Assembly: GCA_014281115.1 (NCBI GenBank)
Contig: JACONQ010000011.1
Span: 248,001 to 312,000, forward strand
DNA: 64,000 nt
DNA from: Laburnicola sp. R22_1
Lineage: Eukaryota > Ascomycota > Dothideomycetes > Pleosporales > Didymosphaeriaceae
Direction: 5' to 3'
Made by a program: the position numbers and the translations under genes. The notes beneath the pieces were generated by a model. The model was given only the letters and a program-made list of their open reading frames with translations, was not told where the DNA came from and made no database searches. This document shows positions 11,318-21,482 of the stretch, piece after piece (position 1 is the stretch's first letter; every line of letters begins with the position of its first letter).

Positions 11318-12772
11318 CTACTCGAAATCCCACCAAATCCGCCCAGAGCCTGCATTCCTATTCTTAAATAAGGGGTGCACCGCAGTATACTGTTGATCTC
11401 CGTTGACTCTGTAGCCTCTGTCGCCACTATAGTATTCATCATTCGTTGTCGTTATTGGGGACTCTGTCGCCACTGAATTGGTTAGAGTGACGGGAGTCGT
11501 CGGAGTTGTTGGAGGCGTAGGATAGCCATGTTCTTCTGTACGGGTGGTGACAGTTGTCTCTATAATGACCGTCCAACTACAGGCTCGGTTAGCTTTCTCG
11601 ATAGAAAAGCACAGCTTAAGACTTACGGTTCGCTCTGGCCCCCTATCCTAACATCCTCTTCTTCGAGGTAAGAAGCAGATGTGTTGTTAGTAGCTAGGGA
11701 AGGCTGTCTCGTGATCGAGGACGCGCCTGGCCGACTCGGCTGTGTTGGCCCTTCGTCATTTTTTAACGAGATACTTTCCAATTCTTCGATATTAGCTAAT
11801 GAAGCCGAGCTTGAATTATCCTTCGCTTTCGCATCTTCGACGTTTCTCCTTACCCAAGGACCGTTCGTCTCGTAGTAGTTGTACGCAACGTATAATCTAC
11901 TGGCAGTAGTAGTTGCGCCTAAGATCTAACGATAGGTTAGTCGAATGATCTGACCAATGCTCACACCACGACAAGGATAGTGGACTTACTACAACATAGT
12001 CAGGACCGAAACACCAATTTGCCGCGACTGAGAGGGCCAGAAGGGTTACCGACTTTATTGCAGATATGCCAGCGGTATTTCTTAAGGTCCAATAGGACTT
12101 AGTAATAGTAGACTTCGTGATGGGTCCCTCTGCATCGTTGACGTCGCGTCGTGATTGCCTCACTTTGATTGCGACATGCGTGTATGCGCAAGCCGCAAGG
12201 CAAGATCAGAAAAGAATAAGGATAGATGTTGAAAGCGCCAAGCCGAATCGTCCCGACGGGTTCAGATGGATTCTTCGAATTATTAATATGGCTTTAATAA
12301 ATGCCTAGGTCGGTCAAGGATCTTACGGAGAGAATAGCAGAATCGAAAGGAAGATGGGTGTAGGGAGTGAAATGACATTAGCACCTATCCAGAATCGTTG
12401 CAATGCTGTTCCAAGGTAGCTTTTAAAAATTGGTCTTGCCTAGTAAAAGAAGTATACCTTCAAATTGATGATCAGCATTTAAAAGCGTAGCGAAGAGCTC
12501 CGTACCTCAGTCAAGCTCAGCCAAAAGAGTGCGAAGACTGCGATGAGACCTTGAACATTCCAGCCTCTCTTGTGTCGGCTGAATAGTGGTAGAACAAATA
12601 CTATGGAGCCCGCAATAGTGTGCCCCAGACCTATAAGTAGATTTTTGGGCTTTTTGGGTCCTACTTCGCAGCGCCACCGGATGAGGAGCACAAAGGCTGC
12701 GCCGAAGCACGCTATCAGAGCGAATCCCCAAAAAAAGAGGGACTTGATGTCTCCATGGCTCACGCTGAACAT
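11318..12772 (-). pseudogene. Six-helix integral membrane protein gene, five exons, one TGA
   Basis: Five exons join in phase: 12772-12506, 12439-12327, 12272-11990, 11925-11627 and 11576-11318. Introns use GTACGG, GTAAGA, GTAAGT and GTAAGT donors; branch sites such as GACTAACC and GCTAACC are clear. The 406-codon product has about six hydrophobic helices (for example SLFFWGFALIACFGAAFVLL and GLGHTIAGSIVFVLPLF), then an exposed C-terminal tail rich in Ser, Thr and acidic residues ending GRIWWDFE. A TGA interrupts exon 3 inside the fifth helix (after STSILILF); it is one step from CGA or TGG. Everything after it remains open and correctly spliced, so inactivation would be recent, or exon 3 might be spliced differently. 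The protein is receptor- or transporter-like in topology, but I recognise no named family. Confidence 0.65.
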
Positions 12773-13342
12773 AAGGGTCACAGCTCGGACGTGTCCAGGT
12801 CAGTCGCAGGTATTGGAAGAACGTGCAGGAAGGCAACCGGTCAAGAAACGCGGTCAGGCGTAGAATGCAGGCGAAGGACGAGGGACGTCTCAGCCTTGTT
12901 GGGGAGCGTGCATATATAGACAGGACTCGTGATGGTTGATCGATTACTCCCGGTTCGCATAAATCATATTGACAATTCACGTGCTTTAGGCCAAGTTCTC
13001 TTTCTGACCCGGGTGTTGACCAGAGCTTCCCACGCTAGCGAGTGTAAGGATGCGGAGGGCTGGCATCGGGGTAGCCGAATTTAAGCACGAAGCGGCTAGT
13101 GAATGTGATCTATGGCAACGTACAGGGGGGGCGCGGCATTCTCTGCGCTATTCCTAATTTGTTCGTCGAAAGTTGCTGTTTTCGACGAACAAATCAGGAA
13201 TAACACGGTTTCGGCTGACCCGGTCAATCGCGTGGGAGCGAGAGCTAAGCGCCCAACCCGACGAGGCTAGCCATGCCCTCAGGCATCTCGTAGCTTAGAA
13301 GCTTCGAAGACTTCTGAACTTCGCAGACCATGCCACGTAACT
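12773..13342. other. Divergent intergenic region
   Basis: This separates the six-TM gene (minus) from the next gene (plus), so both promoters must lie here. A TATATATG word occurs at about 12911-12920. The only strong structure is the hairpin at 13149-13202, listed separately. Confidence 0.4.
13149..13202. promoter_or_regulatory. Long hairpin / imperfect palindrome
   Basis: The left arm 13149-13171 (TATTCCTAATTTGTTCGTCG + AAA) pairs with 13180-13202 over 23 bp with one mismatch around an 8-base loop. It lies about 140 bases before the ATG at 13343. It could be a dyad operator, a transcribed hairpin or a tiny fold-back repeat; no target-site duplication was found. Confidence 0.55.
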
Positions 13343-15152
13343 ATGGCTGCAACAGGCTCAGACGATGTTATCACCATCAAGAAGGATTGGTATAACACTC
13401 TTTATACACACTACCACCATTGTCCGAGAGTCAACGAGGAAGGACGCACAGATCGAAAGCGAGGTGGGAAGAAGCAGGGAAACAAGAAGACAAAGGGAGC
13501 AAATCAGGAGGAGGGCAACAAGGAGAGCAGTGACAGGAGCAGCGAGGAGTGCAGTGAGGAGTGCAGCGAGGAAAGCAGCAAGGAGGAGGGCAACGCGGAG
13601 GGCAGCGAGAAGCATCGAGATCGCGGTTTGCGCCATATCCTTAGGTTTCTACCCGAAAAGGACAAGTGGAGAGCTTGGCAAGATCGACTGTTCCAGGAGG
13701 AGAAACAGTACCGAAGCATCGTCGATAATTTGGCATCCGAAGTCATGGTGAAAACAAAAGAACTTCCCGAAATACGCCAAAGTCAAGACCTTATTACGAT
13801 TGGGGAAAGGCTTGCACTCCGTTACACAGAGTCCGTGAAAGATAAGCACCTACATGCGGCAATATCTCGCTTTCTTTTGCTGATTCTTTCATCCTATTGC
13901 CTTTTTCTTCGCAACAATAACATTAGCGAGGCTAGCATCGACCACATACTAGGCCATGTTACTTCTGTTGGAGAGTATCGCCGCAAGAGACTGATCAGGC
14001 AGGCATCGCTAATTAACGAACTGATCGATGAACTTGTCATTAAAGGGCATTGGTACGTTTCTCGGGCCACGGAGCTTTTTTTCCTACTTTCGATACCGGC
14101 GTCGTATCTCGCGGACTTGCGGATTAGCAATTTTGCTACTCCGCCGAATACTAATCGTAAAGTTTTACGGTAATCAAGATTTCGATGACTGCATGAACGT
14201 CTACTACAGCATTCCTACGATCCTTAAGAATTATCTTGATCATGTTGACCCTGGAAATGACATCTCGTACGTACTCTATTCACGATCACGGGCTTAGCTG
14301 ACAATGAATAGCCTTGATAAAATCTTCAAAGATATTGGTTATAAGAAGAGCCATCCGTTGCAGGAGATCTCTCCAGAGAAAGCCTCGAGCATTAGTATGT
14401 GTTTCTTTGGTGCAACCAAGCCCAGATAGGTGAGACTAACTCTCTTATCAGAGCTTGCGCCTACTTCTCTCTTCTGGGTAGAACCTCAGACAATATGTAC
14501 GTCGAAACGACAAAGACCACATGATGAGTATCACGCAACGCGCACAAGCAAGCAACGCGTAAGAAGGTTTTCTGGGGATACCGATGGTGAGGATGAGATA
14601 GTCGAGCGACTGCGTCAGAGACAACCTTTGGCTCCATTCCTGCCGTCTCCGCCTGCAACCGACGACAGATGCAGTACGTCACATTTGATGCGGTCATCAG
14701 CGATAGATACGCAGCAACATCATTCCGTACCAAGCTCGGGCGAAGTCCACGACAATTCACACCAAGCGGCGTCAGACATAGCTATCACGCCACGACTCCA
14801 AGAACACGTTGGTTGTTCACCTTCGGCAAGCGCGGCATTGAATGACGAGCGGACGAGCTGTCGAGCAGATGTCCTGCCGCCACCTTTTCTTTATGGCGAT
14901 CAAGGCATAACACGTTGGGACCATGGTATGGAAGGGGGTCGGAATGAAACCGACAACGAGATATGGACAGCTCCGCAAGATTCGCTGTCCGAAGGCTACG
15001 ATTCACATGTCAGCGAGGAGGGCGTGCCGCACGCAAAAGCTGGGTTCAGCCAGGAAGCGGAGCTCATGGGAGATACGCCTAAGAGTACAGCAGGAATATC
15101 AAGTAGTCCAGACTCGATATTGGAATCTAGCGCTCTTCCAATGTTGCTATGA
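13343..15152 (+). CDS. Hypothetical five-exon gene with acidic low-complexity region
   Basis: The first exon starts at the ATG at 13343 and runs to about 14052-14056. It contains a Lys/Glu/Ser-rich repeat region (residues about 35-95, repeated EECSEE-type units), then a helical segment (KDKWRAWQDRLFQEEKQYRS and beyond). A first intron probably ends at 14162 (TACTAATC branch, AAAG) because the next frame, FYGNQDFDDCMNVYY, is clearly protein-like; an alternative acceptor is 14209. Later introns are clean: 14267-14311 (GTACGT, GCTGACAAT branch) and 14395-14451 (GTATGT, GACTAAC branch). The last exon, 14452-15152, encodes a long disordered Ser/Thr/Pro-rich tail ending at TGA 15150. There are no internal stops. 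The family is not recognised; the mix of basic/acidic low complexity and a disordered tail suggests a nuclear or scaffold protein, but that is a guess. Confidence 0.6.
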
Positions 15153-15302
15153 ATGAGGGACATACAAGTGGCAATTTACTACGCGTCAGATTCCCTAAAT
15201 CGTACAAGAGCAAGTCAGGTCTTTACCCGCAAATTCGATACCAAAAAAAAACTAAAAAAAAAAAAAACCAACACCAGCCCTCCCACCATGCCGTCACCAC
15301 AC

Positions 15303-17016
15303 CTACATAGCCGTCCCCTCAGGAACCCACTTCGCCGTCCAAATCCTCAACCTCTTCCCAAACAGCAGCATCGGAATTGTCAACAGGCCAAAAAGCCCCA
15401 TAAGCATACCAAAAATACCAAATGGCTCCGCCGCTCCAGAATGATGGACCCAATCACCCACAAAGAAGGTCCAAGCGAAACAAACAACAGCCCTTGAGAA
15501 GGCAACTGCAACGAAGCAGTCTCCTGAAATAGAGCTGTACGACTCAATGAGGTAGTTGAAGCCCACAGAAGGCGCTTGCATTAGTCCAAAAGAAACCATG
15601 CCGATGCCGAATTGGAGGCCAACCCAGCCTGTTGGCGACGGATTCTGCGCGACAAAGCCAAAGACGAGGGAGCCTGCGGTTGCGAGGAAGAGGGCGGGGA
15701 GCGCAGTAACGAGACGAGCTTCTGGCTCGGCGAACCCATGCGTGTCTTTTTTGGCAAGACGTTTGGTCATCCAATCCGCGACAATGTAGGTGTATGCGCA
15801 GCCGAGAATGGTGCCGATGATTCCACCGACATTGACAAGGCCGACATTCTTTCCCCACAAGTACGGTGGAGCGTCGACGATCTGTGGGGCAACGGTGCTG
15901 ACGGTGACGATTAGACCGACTAGGCCGGCGTACCACGCAGCTACGAGCCAGACACCAGGGAGTCGCATGGCTTTGTAGGGTCCAAGGAATTTGTGGGATA
16001 CCCCGGGCCGGTAGTTCCAAAGCCTGAGTGATCGCAGGTATGAGTATGGAGGGTATGAAGCAGACGTAGAGTCAACCGCGATTGCAACTCTGGTCTCGAC
16101 ACCGGCCTTGTCCGTCTCCTCGAAAATATGCGGCATTTGTGGGCGATCATACAGCGTTTCTGCCTGGAAGATCAGGCAGAGTGTGAAGGAGATCGCCGAC
16201 AGGAGCACATTCATCCAATGCAGCCATGGGAGACCCATCTCTGCGACAATGTAACCCCCGGTAATCGCACCTACAAGCGATCCCAGTGCCAAGAACACCG
16301 TATAGATAGCCTAACAGTCGTATTAGCACAGCTTTCTCACAGAAATACGCTAACATCAAACATACCATAGCGCGTCCCCGCTGATGGACAAAGAAAATCT
16401 CACCAACAATATCGGGAGACACCGCATCCGCCGACCCACCTCCAATACCCATGAACAGGCGGGCGACTAGAAGGCCGTTGAAGTTCGTTGCCAGTCCAGC
16501 CCACATGCTTGAGAAGATGAGGATCAGGTGGCTAATGAGAATGACGGGTCGACGGCCAAAGGTGTTCGCTAGTGGAACCCACCAGGTGTTTGAAGCTCCA
16601 AGCATAAGGACGTTGACTGCGGCTAAGTATGTAAGACGAGAGAAGGGAGTCGGTGGTAGGCCTAATGCCGGCGTTGATGCGTATACGGGTAGTGCGCTTG
16701 AGATCGAAGCGCTAGTGAAGTTGACGACGAAGGGGTGGACCGACATAACGAACAGGATCGACAACTTCCGCCAAATGGGAAGATTAAGGGGGTCCGCGGG
16801 ATCCGCCGAGGGTTGTGGAACGAGGCGAATTTCATCGTGGGCTGCTTGGGATGCCGTCCATTCGAGATGCTCTGAAGATGACAGGTCAGGGCATGCCGGT
16901 TGGCAGGGTATTGAAGACTCACCAACGAGAGTCGCCGTCCCAGACGGTGTGGCATTCCTCACTTCAATCTTCGAGAGCCTAAAAGCACTCCTCAAGCTCG
17001 TTGCTGCTGCTGCCAT
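15303..17016 (-). CDS. Major facilitator superfamily transporter (DHA1-like), intact
   Basis: ATG at 17016; exon 1 is 17016-16366 and exon 2 is 16310-15303, separated by a 55-nt intron (GTATGT donor, CTGTTAG acceptor) that joins in phase after GRAM. The product is 552 residues, the usual size for fungal 12- to 14-helix MFS drug or metabolite proton antiporters. After a polar cytosolic N-terminus of about 85 residues it shows helix-rich sequence, a motif-A-like loop (NTFGRRPVILISHL), a GGGSADAVSPDIVGE segment typical of helix 5, a central loop, and helices to the C-terminus. It exports small molecules across the plasma membrane. It lies about 3 kb from the terpene cyclase and could have served the same pathway, but no substrate can be read from the sequence. 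A poly-A-rich stretch at 15243-15269 lies between it and the 3' end of the preceding gene. Confidence 0.88.
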
Positions 17017-17563
17017 GACGAAGGTGCGAATAGTAGAGCGTAAGGCGACAGCTGCTTGATACCATCGATTGTCGGAATCTGGATTGGGCTACGAAGGGGG
17101 TGGTGTCACCAGAGTCTTATACGAGTACCAAGGAGTCGGGACATCCGCCTGGGGTGGTCACACAAGGTGTCGCTGGGTACTGCCGCCTTGTGTTGGTAGA
17201 TTAGACGACTGCCGATATCTGCACCCAGGAGATACCCCATCGGGTTTCGGAATGTGGAGAGAGTCCAAGCAACCTTATCGACGGGAGTTGTTAACGGGAC
17301 GAGAGTTGTTAACGGGACAGGAGTCGTTAACGGGACGGGAGTTGTTAACGCGCATACGGCCTAGTCCGTACGCCACGCTCTAGGCAAAGTTGGGACCGGC
17401 GTCGCCCATGTTCAGCACTAGTGTTGCATCTGCCCGTATTGGGATAGTGTTCGGGTCATTGGGTAATCACCCTGCCTTGCCGCCCTAAGAACCTCCAAAC
17501 TTCTTTTCTTTCTCTCTCCAAAATTCCTCACCACCTTTGATTATTAGCGACCTCTACCGCCCA
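17017..17563. other. Divergent promoter region with minisatellite
   Basis: Shared upstream region of the MFS gene (minus) and the next gene (plus). Apart from the 18-bp array, a CT-rich leader (about 17490-17540) precedes the plus-strand gene, a common fungal promoter feature. Confidence 0.4.
17281..17352. repeat. 18-bp minisatellite, four copies
   Basis: Four head-to-tail units of the form ACGGGAGTTGTTAACGGG with a few substitutions fill exactly 72 bases. They include GTTAAC palindromes. The array lies downstream of the terminator side of nothing coding: it is between the MFS promoter (minus gene start at 17016) and the next plus-strand gene. Confidence 0.9.
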
Positions 17564-18661
17564 ATGGAGGGTGATCCACAATGCGAACAGCGGCAGCTGA
17601 TTGCATTAGTGGTGCAGCATTTCCAGACTCTTTCCCGTGGCCCATATAGGGCGGGCCAGGCGCTACAGGCAATACAGCAGGACGAGAACCCTATCGACTT
17701 CTACCGAGGGATTCATTTTAGACGAGAGCGAACTAGCCTGGCGTGCATACTTCGCCGCGAAGAAAGTGGCAAAGTCGTCACATGGTTTCACTGGCAAAGG
17801 CGAATTGGCACGTTTGCTCAAGGATCTCAGCACCCAGTCTATAGAATTACAGCGTGCTTTCGCAAAAGAGCTCGCACTCGCAATGGACCATGCGACCTCG
17901 CAATCAGTGGAAAGTAATGGAAATACCAGCGTAAGGAAGAATGCTAATCGGCGTTGTACGTAATTAACCTGTTCAGTGACCTCTTTTCGGATCTAATATA
18001 CCTAGGTCCCACTATCGATAGTTGCGCGTCAACCTCTCCTACTCCGACCGCAACGACGAACAGCTCACAGATGGTCTATATTAGCTCCGAGCACTGTGCC
18101 TCAGGAAAAACAATCAATAACGTGGCTGTTCAAGAAGGCTTGCACGTCGGTGCCTCGCTTGAGGCATCTGGAACATTATTCCCTCTCGAGTTCATGCACG
18201 CAATCCAAAGAATACCAAATCCAAAATCTATGGACTCTTTAGCGGGGGATATATCAATGTTTCTTCAAGAAGGGTACATTCGTGATAATTTCGGATGCCA
18301 AATAGAAATAGGAGTCGCGAAGGAGAAGGTACCGCTCTATGCTAAGAAGCTCTTCAATACGGAGGTTGAAACCAAGGAAGGGGTGAGATACATTCATCAT
18401 CAAGGCGGCGGCAAGATCGAACCTGACCCTTGCATCAAACTTCGCGCTTGTCGACGAGACGCAATCACGGATGTATTCGGCGCCGAGGTGGATCTTGCCT
18501 TTTCAACCGCACCTATATATCAGCGCGAGAAGAGGGAGGTACGTGTTTATACAGATGGTGTGTCAATGACGATATCGAATCGCGAAGAGGAGGCTGGTAA
18601 GATAACCTTGTTTTTAGGGGAGTGGCATGCGATTAAAATCAGAAAGAAGCTCTATAATTGA
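17564..18661 (+). CDS. Hypothetical protein, two exons, possible frameshift near its 5' end
   Basis: The ATG at 17564 starts MEGDPQCEQRQLIALVVQHF. Near 17710 the protein-like frame moves by one base to FILDESELAWRAYFAAKKVA, suggesting a single-base indel or a different start. The second frame continues to a GTACGT donor at 17956; the intron 17956-18005 has a CTAAT branch and CCTAG acceptor and joins in phase to PTIDSCASTSPTP, then runs open to the TGA at 18659. The C-terminal about 215 residues look globular (LYAKKLFNTEVETKEGVRYI). No domain is recognised. Without the frameshift region the conserved product could begin at 17637. Confidence 0.45.
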
Positions 18662-18673
18662 TAGACATCTGCC

Positions 18674-19206
18674 CTATTCTTCCACCACCTTGCCCTTCTC
18701 CAATAAAAGACTCGTTCCTTTCCTCACAAGGGCTTCACCATCGCACGCACTAATCACTTGGACAGGCGTCTGTTCTTGTCCAGCCCTGTAGACTTTGATC
18801 GTACAGCCCTTAAAGTATATCGTCTGACCTGATCCAACAATTGCTGTAGCGCCGGTACTCGCGTTATCGAAGAACGAGTCGTCTTTAGTGAGAGGTGTTA
18901 CGTTGAGCGACTGAAAATATGTTAGATGAGCCTGTGTCGTACAAGGAGAGGAGTACCATCAGGATCTTTTGTAATCGTTGTTCGTCGGGAGTAGTACCCC
19001 AGAAATTGTCCAGTTTTCGGCGTTAAGTAAAATGCAATGAAGATGGCGTTCTGCTTTGAGGCTGGCCTGATAGAAATATGACATAGTGAGGAGAAAATCC
19101 TGAATTTTGGGTCTCAAATTCGACTTACAATGTCAAGAGCATCATGTCACGACCAGTCATGCGCGGGGCAGCGAAGGTTGGGCACAAATGCCTTGATGTG
19201 GGGCAT
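18674..19206 (-). pseudogene. Small three-exon gene with a premature TGA
   Basis: Exons 19206-19129, 19066-18998 and 18910-18674 all join in phase 0. Introns are 62 and 87 nt with GTAAGT and GTACTA donors and TATCAG and TTTTCAG acceptors (TCTAACAT branch in the second). The 127-residue product starts MPHIKAFVPNLRCPAHDWS. A TGA then falls two thirds of the way into exon 1, one step from CGA. The last exon, containing GATAIVGSGQTIYFKGCTIK, is fully open to TAG. No signal peptide or family is recognised. It is convergent with the gene ending at 18661, only 12 bases away. Confidence 0.45.
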
Positions 19207-19665
19207 GACAGAGGTTGGAAGGAGAGCTGGCAAAGTGCGAAGAGTGGTCGTGCCCCTCAGCGGCTAGGGCGTATTAATTAAGTCTTGGCAAAAGGAAATT
19301 GCCACAGCGAAGTGCAGGGGTGTATATGAGAGAAGTTTCGGAGAGAAGTTTCGGAAACTGGGCCGCTTGTTGGCCAGCTGATGTCACCGCCACCCCGCAC
19401 GGAACCGGAAAATCTCACCGACCATGCTAGCGAACGTGTACTATACACCGACGAACTATGGCCTTTACGGTAGATAAAGATGAGCAGTTTGGTCTATAGC
19501 ACAGAGGTAGCCTGTTGTAGTTGTTGTACAAGCATGTCGGGTCACTGCATTCTCACCACCGTGGCCGATCTTTCATTCGCGGCCTTTGTCTGGATTTTTG
19601 ATTGAAGGTGTCGCTTTAGGGCCCCTTCGCGAATGGCAGGTTCCTAGATTGGTCACAAGTTCTCC

Positions 19666-19745
19666 AGGCCCCGAATCCCGATTTAAGGCCCCGGATCCTG
19701 ATTTAAGGCCCCGGATCCCGATTTAAAGCCCCAGATCCCGATTCG
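19666..19745. repeat. 20-bp minisatellite, four copies
   Basis: Four near-identical units of AGGCCCCGGATCCCGATTTA plus a partial fifth. Substitutions are mostly transitions. Confidence 0.9.
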
Positions 19746-19841
19746 AGGCCCCTTCATCCACGAACCTTGGGCTATCTGCAAAAGACCGGGTGGAGGCCGG
19801 CGCCAGGGGTGCAAACTGAAAAAGGGTTGCATCACAGATCT

Positions 19842-19931
19842 AACGCTACCAACGCTACCAACGCTACCAACGCTACCAACGCTACCAACGCTACCAACGC
19901 TACCAACGCTACCAACGCTACCAACGCTTCC
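19842..19931. repeat. 9-bp repeat array (AACGCTACC), ten copies
   Basis: Nine perfect tandem copies and one degenerate copy. In one plus-strand frame the array would encode repeated Asn-Ala-Thr, but no gene structure supports translation. It lies about 140 bases upstream of the terpene cyclase ATG. Confidence 0.9.
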
Positions 19932-20067
19932 GCCAACACCTTCACTGATGACACCTTTCCGCTTTCGCTGCTAACACCTTTTCAACGATCGGCTCTAGTC
20001 TACCTTAGAGACAGCCGGTTCTCCCGTCACGTGGTCGTTGGCTAACCTTGGAACCTTACCGGTTTAT

Positions 20068-21482
20068 ATGGACCACCTCTATCATCGTCAATCTATCAAC
20101 CTCAAGCTTCCGTTATTGCCAGCCCTTCCCAGCCAAAGCATTGTACACGTCATGTATCCCTCCGACCCCAGTTCACGCAGAAGCTCGCACAGTGTCTCAG
20201 TCGAGTCGAATGCCGACTCAGCCATCGACGTCTTAGAAGACTTCTGCCTGGAGCAATTATTCGAGCAGAAACCTCCCGTGATAAGCAGTAAGCGCATCGA
20301 AAAGATTAGACTGCCTAATGTCTTCTCTTCCATCACTGCCCCGGCGGCACGTCTTAACCCATTGTTGAACTCGAGTGTGCCTCAAGAAGCAGATGAATGG
20401 GCTAGGTCGTATGCATCTCACTCAACTGGTCGACCTCGCGCTAACCCCCAATAGCATCCTAAAGCTTAATAATAAACAGTACGCTCGTCACCGCAAAGCA
20501 CAGTTCTCCCTGCTAGCAGGTGGCTTCGTCCCCGATGCTGATGCCTATGGTTTCCGTATTGTGTGCGACTTCATGGAATGGGTCTTTTACTTCGACGACC
20601 TCTTTGACGAGGGCAATCTCCGTGAAGACCCCACGGCTGCCAGAGACGAAGTTCAAGCCCATTTGGCCATCCACAATCACGGCCATCCCGACATTTCACC
20701 CGAAGACCATCCAGTCCGTCACATGTACCAGGTGGTATAGAGAAAGATACAACCCATCTCATCCCTCGGTGCACAAGGGCGATACATCCAAGGCATGCGC
20801 TATTACTTTGAGGGGTGTATTGTGCAGGTGGACTCGTTCTACTGGCACACGAGGGGTTATGCTGAGACGACCTTTGACATGTTCTGGCGCGGACGGACGC
20901 ATTCCGTCGGGTGTCGGTCGTGCCAGGCGTTGTTAGAGTATGTTGTGCCCCACTGAGATACGAGCGCTGAACTAACTAATTGCGATAGACCGCTCTACAA
21001 CATCACTCTTCCTACCAAACTCTGGTCGCACCCCATGATTAAAGAAGCGGAAGACACCGCAACAGTTATCACGTTCTTGTACGCGCATCCACTGCTCTTA
21101 CCGTCGAATCTCCTTGACCAGCCACTAACGTTCCACTAGGCACAACGACATCTTCTCCTATCGCAAAGAGCAGGCCGAGCTAGAAGCCGTGCCTCACAAC
21201 ATAATTTACATCCTGCAACGCGAACGCAAACTTACGCTCCAGGAATCCTTCAACTTCGTAGGTGAACTTCTCAAACAAGCTGTGCAGCGATGGTACTGGA
21301 CACAACAGCATCTACCAAGCTTCGGCAAACACGTCGATATCCAGGTTCAACAGTATCTTGACGGCTTGTTGGATCAGGTTAAGGCGAACTTGCACTGGAG
21401 TTTCGCGTCAGGGAGGTATTTTGGGAAGGAAAGTGAGGAGGCGAGGAGGACGATAACGCTGGATGTCCTGGTGGACGTTTAG
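20068..21482 (+). pseudogene. Class I terpene cyclase (sesquiterpene-synthase type), one Trp-to-stop codon
   Basis: Four exons, 20068-20408, 20455-20937, 20989-21078 and 21140-21482, join in phase through introns of 46, 51 and 61 nt with good branch sites (CGCTAACC, GAACTAACTAAT, CACTAACG). The 418-codon frame has the Asp-rich Mg2+ motif FDDLFDEG in exon 2, the NSE triad HNDIFSYRKE in exon 4 and a GRYFG near the C-terminus, as in bacterial/fungal pentalenene- or aristolochene-like cyclases that ionise farnesyl diphosphate. All catalytic motifs are intact. One TAG at 20738-20740 falls where the frame and context (QVV-stop-RKIQPISS) expect Trp; the stretch after it is open and correctly spliced. 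The change (TGG to TAG) is in RIP context, but it is also the type repaired by fungal A-to-I mRNA editing. As DNA it is a single-lesion pseudogene. Confidence 0.8.

Larger units (their letters stand above)
19207..20067. other. Upstream region of the terpene cyclase
   Basis: Contains the two minisatellites above and otherwise no supported gene. Direct-repeat wording around 19328-19352 (GAGAAGTTTCGGA twice) is seen once and may be chance. Confidence 0.4.

Noticed and set aside
13358..13746. Minus-strand Leu/Ala-rich frames that look like membrane segments
   Set aside because: Antisense of the Glu/Lys/Ser-rich repeat in the plus-strand gene at 13343.
19767..20045. Asn-Ala-Thr repeat protein
   Set aside because: Single open frame over a 9-bp array with no gene structure; the cyclase gene begins right after.
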